Shown piece by piece: positions 45,233-53,977 of a stretch of DNA of 57,930 nt (positions are counted from its first letter, which is position 1; the number at the start of each line of letters is the position of its first letter). The DNA lies in contig CAMYOG010000028.1 of assembly GCA_947259925.1 (NCBI GenBank), positions 1 to 57,930 on the forward strand, given 5' to 3'. A program made the position numbers and the translations under genes. The notes under the pieces were generated by a model. That model was not told where the DNA came from and ran no database searches. It worked only from the letters and a program-made list of their open reading frames with translations. This DNA comes from Thermoanaerobaculia bacterium. Its GTDB lineage: Bacteria > Acidobacteriota > Thermoanaerobaculia > Multivoradales > JAHEKO01.

Positions 45233-47173
45233 CTACTTCACGGGGGTGCCGTTCGGCACCTGCGAGTCCGGACCCAGGAGCACCGGCTTGCCGTCTACCG
45301 AAGCCGCGAGCAGCATGCCTTGGGACTCGACGCCGCGCAGCTTGGCGGGCTTGAGATTCGCGACCACGGCGATCTGGCGGCCGACGAGCTCTTCGGCCGA
45401 GTACTGCTCGGCGATCCCGGCCACCAGCGTCCGCTCGCTCTCCTCGCCGAGGTCGACCATCAGCTTGACCAGCTTGTCGGTCCCCTCGATCCGCTCGGCG
45501 GTCAGGATGGTCGCCATTTTGAGTTGGGTCTTGAAGAACTCTTCGATCGTGATCATGTCGGACTCCTGAGCCGGAGCCTGCTTCGGCGCCGGGCTGGCTG
45601 CAGCTTTCGGGGGCGCGGCGGCGCCCTCCTCGCCGCTCAAGAAGGCGGCCTTGTCGATGCGCGGAAAGAGCGGCACCGGCTCGGCGAGTGGCTGATCGAG
45701 CGGCGTCCTCCCCCAGGCGAGCGTGTCCCGCTCGACCGGCACCGCGTCGCCGCCGATCGCCGCCAGGATGCTGGCGGCGGTGGTCGGCATCACCGGGCTG
45801 AGCGCGGTCGTGACGATCCGGACGGCCTCCAGCCCGTTCCAGAGGATCCGCGAGACCGACGCCGACGGCCCCTCGGACTTGACCAGCTTCCACGGCTCGC
45901 GAGCGACCAGGTACTGATTCGTCTCCGACAGCAGCTTCCAGAGGCTGGCGAGCGCCCGGTTGAACGCGAACTCACCCATCGCCTCGTGATAGCCGGCCAC
46001 CGCCGATTCGGCGGCGGCGATCAGGGGGTTGTCGCTACACGCTTCGGGGGGCGTCTTGCCGTCGAAGCTCGAGCGCGACAGCTTGACCAGCCGGCTGACC
46101 GTGTTGCCGAGATCGTTGGCGAGGTCGCTGTTGAAGCGATCGACGAACGCCTCGTCGGAAAACGACGCGTCCTGGCCGAAGACCATCTCGCGCAGCAGGA
46201 AGTAGCGCAGCGCGTCGGGGCCAAAGGTCTCGATCAACTCGTCCGGCCGCACGATGTTGCCGACCGACTTGGAGATCTTCTTGTCGTCGCGCAGCCACCA
46301 ACCGTGAATCGCCACCGTGCTCGGCACCGGCAGTCCGGCAGACATCAGGAAGGCCGGCCACCAGATCGCGTGGAACCTGAGGATGTCCTTGCCGATCAGG
46401 TTGATCCGCGTTCCACCCTCGTGCCAGTAGCGGTCCAGCTTCGAGGCGTCGTCCGATCCGAGGCCGAGCGCCGAGAGGTAGTTGGTGAGCGCGTCGAGCC
46501 AGACGTAGACCACCTCGTTCTCCCGGCCCGGAAACGGAATGCCCCAGCCGAGACCGGCGCGGCTGACCGAGATGTCCTTGAGACCGCCCTCGACGAAGCT
46601 GCGCACCTCGTTGGCGCGGCTCGGCGGGATCACGAACGGCGTCTCGCCGGCGTACAGCTCTAGCAGACGGTCCTGGTACTTGCTGAGTCGGAAGAAGACG
46701 TTCTCCTCCGACTGCCACTCGGTCTCGCTCTCGTGCGTCGGGCAGCGGTGGCCTGGTAGGAGCTCCCTCTCGGTGTAGAAGCTCTCGCACGACGAGCAGT
46801 ACCAGCCTTCGTGCAGGTCGGTGTAGAAGTCCCCCGACGCCTCGATCCGTCGGACCATCTCTTCAACGGCGACCCGATGCCGCGCTTCCGTCGTGCGCAC
46901 GAAGTCGTCGTGCGAGATACCGAGAGTCTTCCAGTGCTCGTGATAGCGCGAGACCACCCGATCGGCCTGCTCCTGCGGCTCGATGCCGAGCCTCTCGGCC
47001 GCCTTCATGATGCTCTGGCCGTGCTCGTCGGTACCGGTCAGGAAGAAGACGTCGTCGCCGATGAACCGGCGGTAACGCGCAACGACGTCCGCCACGACCG
47101 TCGTATAGATGTGCCCGATGTGGGGCAGATCGTTGACGTAGTAGATCGGCGTCGAGATGTAGAACGTGCCCAT
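45233..47173 (-). CDS. metG: Methionine--tRNA ligase with C-terminal tRNA-binding domain
   Basis: A 646-residue class I synthetase. Signature PHIGHIY (residues ~17-23) and KISKSVGN are both intact, with the Zn-type connective peptide CSSCESFYTERELLPGHRCP. The C-terminal EMAP-II-like domain (about 545-646) begins after a Pro/Ala linker at MITIEEFFKTQLKMATI and ends LRGVESQGMLLAA. The ATG at 47173 gives the family MGTFYISTPIYY; the frame upstream is not homologous. A REP-like hairpin separates it from radC. Confidence 0.95.
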   Translation of the reverse strand: MGTFYISTPIYYVNDLPHIGHIYTTVVADVVARYRRFIGDDVFFLTGTDEHGQSIMKAAERLGIEPQEQADRVVSRYHEHWKTLGISHDDFVRTTEARHRVAVEEMVRRIEASGDFYTDLHEGWYCSSCESFYTERELLPGHRCPTHESETEWQSEENVFFRLSKYQDRLLELYAGETPFVIPPSRANEVRSFVEGGLKDISVSRAGLGWGIPFPGRENEVVYVWLDALTNYLSALGLGSDDASKLDRYWHEGGTRINLIGKDILRFHAIWWPAFLMSAGLPVPSTVAIHGWWLRDDKKISKSVGNIVRPDELIETFGPDALRYFLLREMVFGQDASFSDEAFVDRFNSDLANDLGNTVSRLVKLSRSSFDGKTPPEACSDNPLIAAAESAVAGYHEAMGEFAFNRALASLWKLLSETNQYLVAREPWKLVKSEGPSASVSRILWNGLEAVRIVTTALSPVMPTTAASILAAIGGDAVPVERDTLAWGRTPLDQPLAEPVPLFPRIDKAAFLSGEEGAAAPPKAAASPAPKQAPAQESDMITIEEFFKTQLKMATILTAERIEGTDKLVKLMVDLGEESERTLVAGIAEQYSAEELVGRQIAVVANLKPAKLRGVESQGMLLAASVDGKPVLLGPDSQVPNGTPVK

Positions 47174-47208
47174 CGGCCGTATCCTATGCGCAAATGGAGG
47201 CACGAGAT

Positions 47209-47250
47209 GGGGACACAAACCAGATTGTGCTCAATCCGGTTCGTGTCCCC
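47209..47250. repeat. REP-like palindromic element between radC and metG
   Basis: Arms of 19 bases (47209-47227 and 47232-47250) with a TGCT loop. The outer ends are GGGGACAC and GTGTCCCC. Two mismatches are A-C on the plus strand but wobble U-G on the minus-strand RNA, so the hairpin is best formed in minus-strand transcripts. GGGACACGAACC-type palindromes are typical of REP sequences mobilised by REP-associated tyrosine transposases; no such transposase is in the window. Confidence 0.65.
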
Positions 47251-47257
47251 CCGCTGC

Positions 47258-47947
47258 CTACCAGCCACCGCGCTGGCGGAGCGACCGCCAACGCCCTCCA
47301 GCGGCCAGGATCAGGTGATCGACGAGACGGATGCCGATCACCTCCCCCGCCTCGGCGATCCGCCGGGTGAAGCCCAGGTCCTCGACGCTCGGCGAGGGGT
47401 CGCCGCTCGGGTGAGTGTGAAACAGGATGAAGCCCGCCGCGTCCCGCAGCAGGCCCCGCTTGAGGATCGCGCGTGGCTCGGCGGCGGCCCGGTTGAGGGT
47501 GCCGCGGTAGAGCTCGTACTCGGCGATCAACCGGTTGCGCGTATCCAGGTAGACGGCTCCCATCACCTCCTGGTCCTTGAGTGAGTAGCGGAGACCGAGG
47601 TAGCTCGCCACCGCCTCGGCGTTGGTCAGCGGCTGCCGCTCGGGCAGGCGCGCCCTGGCCAGCCGGCGCCCGATCTCGACCGCGGCCAGGAGCGCAGCGC
47701 TCTTGGCTGGGCCGAGACCGCATAGACGGAGTGACTCGGGGGTCAGACCGAGGAGCCCGGCGAGGCCGCCCTGCTCGTTCAGGAGACCGCGCGCCAGCTC
47801 CAGCACCGAGACCCCCTGCCGGCCGGTCCTGAGCAGGATCGCCACCAGCTCGGTCTCGGTCAGGGCGGCGCTGCCGTTTTCGAGCAGCCGCTCGCGCGGC
47901 CGCTCCGCGCGCGGAACCTCACGCACGAAGTCGGATCGATCGCTCAT
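47258..47947 (-). CDS. radC: RadC family JAB/MPN-domain protein
   Basis: A 229-residue protein. An N-terminal HhH-like part (LCGLGPAKSAALLAAVEIGRRL) is followed by the JAMM metal motif HTHPSGDPSPSVED with LVDHLILA. DNA-repair or competence roles have been proposed, but its activity is not settled. The ATG at 47947 (MSDRSDFV) is preceded by AGGAG at short spacing; a longer start at 48013 would overlap the divergent control region. Confidence 0.88.
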   Translation of the reverse strand: MSDRSDFVREVPRAERPRERLLENGSAALTETELVAILLRTGRQGVSVLELARGLLNEQGGLAGLLGLTPESLRLCGLGPAKSAALLAAVEIGRRLARARLPERQPLTNAEAVASYLGLRYSLKDQEVMGAVYLDTRNRLIAEYELYRGTLNRAAAEPRAILKRGLLRDAAGFILFHTHPSGDPSPSVEDLGFTRRIAEAGEVIGIRLVDHLILAAGGRWRSLRQRGGW

Positions 47948-47962
47948 CGCTCCTAGAGACGG

Positions 47963-47974
47963 CAGGAGCTCCTG
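47963..47974. promoter_or_regulatory. Palindrome between radC and agmatinase genes
   Basis: CAGGAGCTCCTG is a perfect 12-base palindrome in the 74-base gap between divergent genes. It lies 48 bases before the speB ATG and includes the AGGAG near radC. It may be an operator or chance; low confidence. Confidence 0.3.
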
Positions 47975-48021
47975 GCGTCTGGCTGTGGCATAGTCACCGT
48001 TCGCGCCGGGCATCTGCCGTC

Positions 48022-48960
48022 ATGAAGAGCCACTCGATCGCGTTCGCCGACCTCGACCGAGATGATCGAAGCTACGACTCCGCGCGTGCAGTGGTACTGC
48101 CGGTCCCATACGAGCGAACCACCTGCTGGAAGAAGGGCACCCGTCGCGGGCCGCGCGCGATCCTGAAGGCGTCGCACCACCTGGAGCTCTGGGACGACGA
48201 GCTGGAAATCGAGATCGGCTCCCAGGGGATCGCCACCCTGCGCGACCTCGCTCCGACCGACGACGACCAGAGCGCAGCTCTCGATGAGATCCGCCGGGGC
48301 GCTCTGCGACCGATGCAGGACGGCAAGTTCGTCCTCGCGCTCGGTGGCGAGCACTCGATCAGCCCGCCTCTCGTCGAGGCAGCCAAGGAGGTCCACGGCG
48401 AGATCGGCGTGATCCAGTTCGACGCCCACGGCGATCTGCGCGACAGCTACGAGGGGAGCCGCTACAGCCACGGCTGTGCGATGCGGCGCATCCTCGACCT
48501 GGAGTTGCCGAGCCTCGCGGTCGGGATCCGCTCACTGTCGACGCCCGAGGCGCAGCTGATCCAGGATCGGAACCTCGAGGTCATCTGGGGTCGCGAGCTG
48601 GACGACCTCACCCGCGAGTCGTTCCGTGAGCGCCTCGACAGCCTGCCGCCCAGGGTCTACCTGACCTTCGACGTCGACTTCTTCGACCCTGGCTTCCTGC
48701 CGGCGACCGGAACTCCGGTCCCCGGTGGCGGTCACTGGTATCCGACCCTCGCCCTGATGCGCGAGCTGTTCGCCTCGAAGGAGGTCGTAGCGATGGACAT
48801 CGTCGAGGTACGACCGACCAAGGGTCTGCACGCCACCGAGTTCATCGCCGCCAACCTGGCCTACAAGTGTCTCGGCTACTCGGCATTCGGCGAGGACGAG
48901 CCCCGCTGGGTCGATGGACCGCCGTCCAGTTCTATCCCGCCAGAACCGAGCCGCCGTTGA
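48022..48960 (+). CDS. speB: Agmatinase-like ureohydrolase
   Basis: A 312-residue manganese enzyme converting agmatine to putrescine and urea. Metal ligands are visible: H111 (GGEHSIS), D134/H136/D138 (FDAHGDLRD) and D217/D219 (FDVDFFDP), with a GTPVPGGGHW loop. Arginase, guanidinobutyrase and formiminoglutamase share these residues, so the substrate is a family inference. The 3' end overlaps the convergent SDR gene by 29 bp. Confidence 0.85.
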   Translation: MKSHSIAFADLDRDDRSYDSARAVVLPVPYERTTCWKKGTRRGPRAILKASHHLELWDDELEIEIGSQGIATLRDLAPTDDDQSAALDEIRRGALRPMQDGKFVLALGGEHSISPPLVEAAKEVHGEIGVIQFDAHGDLRDSYEGSRYSHGCAMRRILDLELPSLAVGIRSLSTPEAQLIQDRNLEVIWGRELDDLTRESFRERLDSLPPRVYLTFDVDFFDPGFLPATGTPVPGGGHWYPTLALMRELFASKEVVAMDIVEVRPTKGLHATEFIAANLAYKCLGYSAFGEDEPRWVDGPPSSSIPPEPSRR

Positions 48961-49687
48961 CGTTCACGATCTCACCGGTGATGTGGCGGGCCAGGGGCGA
49001 GGCCAGGAAGACGACCGGTCCGGCGATGTCCTCGGCGGTCGCGATGCGCCGCAGCGGGATCTCGGCGGTGATCCGTTCCCGTCCACCGTCGGCGTAGGCT
49101 GACGCCGACATGTCGGTGTCGACCCAGCCGGGCGCCACCGAGTTGACCCGGACCCGCGGTGCCAGCTCGGTCGACCACGACTTGGTCATGGCGATCACCG
49201 CGCCCTTCGAGGCGGCGTAGGGACTGTGGAACGCCTCGCCGCGTTGCGCGGCGGTCGAGCTCAGGTTGACGATCGACCCGTCCTCCGACGCCTCGAGTAG
49301 CGGCACCGCCGCTTGTCCACACAGGAAGAGGGCCCGGACGTTCACTTTCCAGGTCCTCTCGAGCTCCTCGACGTCTAGCTCGTGCAGCGGATTCGGACCC
49401 CAGATGCCGGCGTTGTTGACCAGACAGTCGAGGGCGCCCCACTCGTTGCGTATGTGAGCGAACATGCGCTCGACCGCCTCCGCCTCGGAGAGATCGCCCT
49501 GGAAGAAGAGATGAGGCGCCTCCGAGCGCACCTGCAGCGACTCGTGAATCCGCTCGGCCTCGGCGCTGGCGCTGTTGAAATGGACGAGCACCGCCGCTCC
49601 GGCCGAGGCGAACGCCCGGCAGCACGCTGCGCCGATGCCACGGCTCCCTCCGGTTACCACGACCTTGCGGCCGCTCAGATCGATCAT
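48932..49687 (-). CDS. SDR-family oxidoreductase (FabG-like)
   Basis: A 251-residue NAD(P)-dependent dehydrogenase. TGGSRGIG (nucleotide loop), NNAGIW, NLSST, the catalytic YAASK and the closing GEIVNVNGG are intact. FabG-type 3-oxoacyl-ACP reductases look the same, but a lone gene may act on another alcohol. It overlaps speB at the 3' end and follows the serine hydrolase gene by 19 bp. Confidence 0.88.
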   Translation of the reverse strand: MIDLSGRKVVVTGGSRGIGAACCRAFASAGAAVLVHFNSASAEAERIHESLQVRSEAPHLFFQGDLSEAEAVERMFAHIRNEWGALDCLVNNAGIWGPNPLHELDVEELERTWKVNVRALFLCGQAAVPLLEASEDGSIVNLSSTAAQRGEAFHSPYAASKGAVIAMTKSWSTELAPRVRVNSVAPGWVDTDMSASAYADGGRERITAEIPLRRIATAEDIAGPVVFLASPLARHITGEIVNVNGGSVLAG

Positions 49688-49706
49688 CGCTCTGCTCCCT
49701 TCCTGT

Positions 49707-50771
49707 CTAGCCCAGCACCAGCCGGTGGAATCGCCGGCGCCACGGACCCAGGTCGGAGTCGACCGAAGTGCGATGCGCCAGCAGGATCATGATCGCACCG
49801 CGCCGCGGCTCGATCCAGAGGCTGCCGCCGGTGAACCCGATCTGACCGAACGACTCTGGCCCGAGCGCCGGTCCGCCGCTGCCGTGCAGCGTCCGCCGCG
49901 TCCAGCCGAGAGTGAAGCGTCGCCCACCGGTCAGGGCGCGCTCGACCGAGCGAGCGGAGAGGGCGGGTCCGGGGGCCAACCACTCGTTCGCCAGACGCCA
50001 GAGGTCGAGCGCCGAGCCGAAGAGACCGGCGTGTCCCGCCAGGCCACCCAGGAAACGGGCGTTTCCGTCCTGGACCGCGCCGACGCCCGGACCGGGAATC
50101 ACCCGCACCGGAACCCCTTGGACGGCGGCCAGCTCGACCTCGCGCTCGTTGCCCAGCCGGCACTCGACGACGGTCGCGCGATCGCCCGGTTGGGGACCGA
50201 CCCCGCCGAGACCGAGCGGACGGAGCAGATAGCGTCCGAAGAGCTCCTCCAGCGGGCGACCGAGCGCGTGCTCGGCAGCGAGCGCCCAGAGGATGTAGTC
50301 GGGATCGCCGTAGCGCTCCCTGCGAGTCGCCAGAATCTCCTCCGAGAGCAGGTGGCGGAGGGCACCGTCGGCCGTCCGGGCCCGGCGGTAGAGCGGCGAC
50401 CAGGAGCGCATGCCCGAGCGATGGCGCAGGAGCGACTCGAGCGTCCGGTCAGCGAGGCGGGGTGCCGCCTTCGCGCCCCAGATCTCGCCGATCCGGGTCT
50501 CGAGCGGCAGCAGCCCGCGCTGGTCGAGGCTCAGGGCCAGAGACGCCGTGAACGGCTTGGTCAGCGAGGCGAGGTCGAACCGGTCACCCGGCCGGACCGC
50601 CCTGCCACCCACTCGCCGGGTGCGGCCGACCGAGGCGTGTCGCCGGATGCCGCGGGCGTCGCCGACGACCGCCACCGCGGCGGTGACCAGGGAGGCGTCG
50701 TTCAGCCGCTCGAGCAACCGCTCGAGCTCCGGGTCCGGACCATCGGTGACACGTCCTCGGGCAGCGCTCAT
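49707..50771 (-). CDS. Beta-lactamase-family serine hydrolase
   Basis: A 354-residue class C-type penicillin-binding-protein fold. The nucleophile motif is SLTK (DLASLTKPFTA), near residue ~75. The usual YxN is replaced by a YGDPDYILWAL context, and FGQIGFTGGSLWIEP stands in place of the HTG box. No clear signal peptide, so it may be cytoplasmic (an esterase or peptidase) rather than a resistance enzyme. The ATG sits in the next gene's stop (ATGA). Confidence 0.8.
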   Translation of the reverse strand: MSAARGRVTDGPDPELERLLERLNDASLVTAAVAVVGDARGIRRHASVGRTRRVGGRAVRPGDRFDLASLTKPFTASLALSLDQRGLLPLETRIGEIWGAKAAPRLADRTLESLLRHRSGMRSWSPLYRRARTADGALRHLLSEEILATRRERYGDPDYILWALAAEHALGRPLEELFGRYLLRPLGLGGVGPQPGDRATVVECRLGNEREVELAAVQGVPVRVIPGPGVGAVQDGNARFLGGLAGHAGLFGSALDLWRLANEWLAPGPALSARSVERALTGGRRFTLGWTRRTLHGSGGPALGPESFGQIGFTGGSLWIEPRRGAIMILLAHRTSVDSDLGPWRRRFHRLVLG

Positions 50772-51988
50772 CCGTAGTTCCCCGGATGGCCGGTCTGGAA
50801 GACGACCACCCGCTGACCCGCCTCGATCCGGCCGGCCTCGGTCAGCGACCGGAGGCCGAGCATCGCCGCCGCCCCTTCGGGGCCGACCAGGACGCCGGCC
50901 TCGCGCGCGAGCCGCTCCTGCTCACGGCCGATCCGGCTCTCCTCCACCGCCACCGCCGTACCGTCCGATTCCCGGAGCGCCCGCAGGATCAAGAAATCGC
51001 CGATCGCCTTCGGCACGCGCAAGCCCCAGACCCGCGACTCCGGCTGCTCCCAGGGAGGGGCGTGGTCCAGGCGCTGCTCGAAGGCCCGGACGATCGGCGC
51101 GCAGCCGGCCATCTGGACGGCCACGAAGCGCGGCCGCGGACCGCTCAGGAGGCCGAGCGCCTCGAGCTCGTCGAACGCCTTCTGCATGCCGACGATCCCG
51201 GTGCCGCCGCCGGTCGGGTAGATGATCCAGTCGGGCAGCGACCAGCCGAGCTGCTCTACGATCTCGAGCCCCATCGTCTTCTTGCCCTCGGCGCGATACG
51301 GCTCCTTGAGCGTCGAGAGCTCCCAGAACTCACCCTCGCGGCGACTCAGCTCGAGCCCCGACTCGGCCAGGTTGGAGCCGGCGACGATCACCTCCGCGCC
51401 GTGCAGACGACAGCGCTCGACGACCGTCGTCGGGGCGTCCACCGGCACCGCCACCCGGCAGCGGAGACCCGCCGCCGCGGCATAGGCCGACATGGCGATC
51501 GCGGCGTTGCCGGCGCTGGCGAGCTGCACTCCGGTCGCGCCCAGTTCGCGCGCGCGGTTGACCGCCAGGGAGAGGCCACGCGCCTTGAACGAGCCGGCCG
51601 GATTGCCCGACTCCTCCTTGAGCCAGACGTCGATCCCGGCCGGCACGCCACGCTCGAGACGGACCAGCGGCGTACCCCCCTCCCCCAGGTCGACACGCCC
51701 TTCTGCGTCGCGCAGCGGCAGGAGCTCGGCGTAGCGCCAGAGGCTCCACGGTCGCCCGGCGAGTGCCGCCTTGAACGCCTCGCCCAGGCTTCGATCGAGC
51801 CGGTAGCGGACCAGCCAGGGGGCGCCGGCCGGCGACAGGAAGGCGGGGCGGTCGAGCTCACCGACCTCGCCGGTCTTGCTGCAGACGAGGGCGTCCGCCC
51901 AGCGCTCACCGAGGCCGAGACCGGGTTCGCTCCCGGTCGTCATCGCCGGCGACGCCGTCGGGCCAGAGTGACGCTTTTCATAAGCCAT
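50768..51988 (-). CDS. Threonine-synthase-like PLP enzyme
   Basis: A 406-residue fold-type II PLP enzyme. EESGNPAGSFKARG carries the PLP lysine, followed by ASAGNAAIAMSAYAAAAGL and the phosphate loop PTGGGTGIVG. An N-terminal cysteine-containing stretch (ALVCSKTGEV) is like that of threonine and cysteate synthases. These release threonine from O-phosphohomoserine; cysteate synthase or other relatives are possible. Start ATG 51988 may be leaderless (TGATAAAT just upstream); ATG 51943 (MTTGSEPG) is the alternative. It precedes the hydrolase gene with a 4-base overlap. Confidence 0.78.
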   Translation of the reverse strand: MAYEKRHSGPTASPAMTTGSEPGLGLGERWADALVCSKTGEVGELDRPAFLSPAGAPWLVRYRLDRSLGEAFKAALAGRPWSLWRYAELLPLRDAEGRVDLGEGGTPLVRLERGVPAGIDVWLKEESGNPAGSFKARGLSLAVNRARELGATGVQLASAGNAAIAMSAYAAAAGLRCRVAVPVDAPTTVVERCRLHGAEVIVAGSNLAESGLELSRREGEFWELSTLKEPYRAEGKKTMGLEIVEQLGWSLPDWIIYPTGGGTGIVGMQKAFDELEALGLLSGPRPRFVAVQMAGCAPIVRAFEQRLDHAPPWEQPESRVWGLRVPKAIGDFLILRALRESDGTAVAVEESRIGREQERLAREAGVLVGPEGAAAMLGLRSLTEAGRIEAGQRVVVFQTGHPGNYG

Positions 51989-52025
51989 CAATTTATCAGC
52001 ACCTACACTCGGACCGTCCGTTTTG

Positions 52026-52044
52026 GCAGACGGCGCGGGTCTGC
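52026..52044. promoter_or_regulatory. Dyad between threonine-synthase-like and kinase genes
   Basis: GCAGAC and GTCTGC flank 7 bases in the 99-base divergent gap, 44 bases before the kinase start. Candidate operator; no known motif. Confidence 0.3.
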
Positions 52045-52087
52045 TGTCGAGCGCTCTCGTACCGGCTGCCGGTAGAGATCGTTGGGC

Positions 52088-53977
52088 ATGACGCAAGCGC
52101 TTCCGGGGGGCCGCCAGAAGGCCGGCAAGTACGAGGTCGTCGAGAAGATCGGCGAGGGCGGCTACAGCTGCGTCTACCGCGGCTTCGACCCGCTGATCAA
52201 GCGTCACGTCGCCATCAAGAGCTGCCCGTCCGCCGATCGCGAGACCCGCGAGCGCTTCTATCGCGAGGCCGAGATCGCTGGCAACCTCGACCACCCGAAC
52301 ATCGTTCGGGTCTACGACCTGTTCATCGAGAAGGAGACGCCGTACCTCGTCCAGGAGATGCTCGACGGCGAGGACCTGGACGAGCGCATCGAGCGCCGCG
52401 AGAACACCTCGTTCAGCGAGCGGCTCGACTATCTGATCCAGATCGCCCGGGGCCTCGAGTACGCGCACGCCCGAGGCGTCATTCACCGCGACATCAAGCC
52501 GGCCAACATCCGGGTGCTCGACGATGGGACCGTGAAGATCCTCGACTTCGGGATCGCCAAGCTGGTCCACTACAACAGCAATCTGACCCAGAAGGGGATG
52601 GCAGTCGGGACCGCCGCCTATCTCGCGCCCGAGCAGATCCGGGGCGAGAAGGCGAGCGCGGCGACCGACATCTTCTCGTTCGGAGTGCTCGCGTACGAGC
52701 TGCTCACCTACGTCCGTCCCTTCGGCCGCGAGACGATCTCCGAGACCTTCTATCAGACCCTCAACCACGATCCGCCACCGCTGACCGCGCACTGGGTCGA
52801 CTGCCCACCCGAGCTGGTCGCGGTGGTCTCACGCTGCCTGCACAAAGACTCGGCCGAGCGCTTCGTCTCGTGCAGCGATCTGCTCTGCCGACTCGAGGAG
52901 GTCCGCGATCACTTGCGCAGCGACTGGTCGCCGGAGCCGAACCCAAACAAGACCCAGGCCCTGCCCGCCGGAGTCGACCTCGCTCTCCGAACGCCGACCC
53001 CGATGCCGACGGTCGGTCAGACCGTGCGAACGCCGGTCGGTACAGCCGTGGCGGACGACCCCGCTCCCCACGTCGACCTGCCGCTCAGGACCCGACCGCG
53101 GGGCATCAGCATGGCCGGCACCGCGCGCCGGCGCCCGTCCCGCGCCTGGATCCCTCTCTCGGTGCTGCTCGCCGCGGTCATCGCGGCCTGGGTGCTGGTA
53201 CCGAGGGACCTCGTGATCTCGCGACTCGAGGGCTGGCTCAGCGGCTCGGGCCCGACCGCTGAAGGCGGTGGGCCGGAACCGGCTGAGGCCGCCATCGGAG
53301 CTACATCGGAGCCGGTCACGCCACCTCCGCAAGAGCGCTCGGCTCCATCCGAGCCCGAGCCGGCGGACGAGCCCCTGCCAGCGGCCCCGGAGCGTCTCGA
53401 GGAGCCGGTCCCGGCGGCGGTTACGGTGCCGGAGCCGGAGTCGACGGTGGTCACAGAGCCGGGGCCAGCAGCCGCTCTGACAGCCGAGTCCGCGAGCCTC
53501 TCGTTCGAAGGTGTCTGGACGTCGCGTATCCAGCTGTCCGTCGACGGTGGTGAGCCGGTGACTCTCGGTCGCGCCCGGGTGGTCTCGGTCGAGCCGGGCC
53601 GGCACAGCCTGACCTTCTCGCTCGAGGGCGAGCACTACCGCGCCTCCCACTCGCTCTCGATCCAGGTGGCATCCGGCGAGTCGAAGAGGATCCCGGTGCC
53701 GATCGATCCACCCGGCCGGCTGACGGTGCAGGCGCATCTCGGGTCGCCGCAAGGTCTCGTCCGCATCGGCAGCCAGCGCTTACTGCGACCCACGCCGCTG
53801 CGCGGCCAGCCACTCAAGCCCGGCAAGCACCACCTCGCGATCTTCAGCCACCAGGACCGCACCGCGCCGCTTTTCGAATCGGTGGTCGACATCCGGTCCG
53901 GCCACGAGGCGATCGTCACCTTCGACCTCGAGGGCAGCCGGCAACCCCACGTGCGTGAGAAACGGCGCCGACGGTGA
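52088..53977 (+). CDS. Transmembrane Ser/Thr protein kinase with PEGA-like domains
   Basis: A 629-residue Hanks-type kinase. The catalytic domain (about 15-280) has the glycine loop IGEGGYSCVYRG, the AIK lysine, HRDIKPANI, DFG and APEQI. A Thr/Pro-rich linker follows; TQALP occurs at residues 2-6 and again near 295, so the two flank the kinase domain. A membrane helix (WIPLSVLLAAVIAAWVLV) precedes a Pro/Glu-rich spacer and beta-rich PEGA-like domains (GRLTVQAHLGSPQGLVRIG, FSLEGEHYRASHSL). The sensor half is thus probably outside. GTG of the TPR gene overlaps its stop. The ATG at 52088 is preferred to TTG 52082. Confidence 0.9.
   Translation: MTQALPGGRQKAGKYEVVEKIGEGGYSCVYRGFDPLIKRHVAIKSCPSADRETRERFYREAEIAGNLDHPNIVRVYDLFIEKETPYLVQEMLDGEDLDERIERRENTSFSERLDYLIQIARGLEYAHARGVIHRDIKPANIRVLDDGTVKILDFGIAKLVHYNSNLTQKGMAVGTAAYLAPEQIRGEKASAATDIFSFGVLAYELLTYVRPFGRETISETFYQTLNHDPPPLTAHWVDCPPELVAVVSRCLHKDSAERFVSCSDLLCRLEEVRDHLRSDWSPEPNPNKTQALPAGVDLALRTPTPMPTVGQTVRTPVGTAVADDPAPHVDLPLRTRPRGISMAGTARRRPSRAWIPLSVLLAAVIAAWVLVPRDLVISRLEGWLSGSGPTAEGGGPEPAEAAIGATSEPVTPPPQERSAPSEPEPADEPLPAAPERLEEPVPAAVTVPEPESTVVTEPGPAAALTAESASLSFEGVWTSRIQLSVDGGEPVTLGRARVVSVEPGRHSLTFSLEGEHYRASHSLSIQVASGESKRIPVPIDPPGRLTVQAHLGSPQGLVRIGSQRLLRPTPLRGQPLKPGKHHLAIFSHQDRTAPLFESVVDIRSGHEAIVTFDLEGSRQPHVREKRRRR

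Noticed and set aside
49707..50771. Antibiotic-resistance beta-lactamase.
   Set aside because: Only the SxxK motif is standard, the other two boxes are altered and no signal peptide is evident; a general serine hydrolase is safer.
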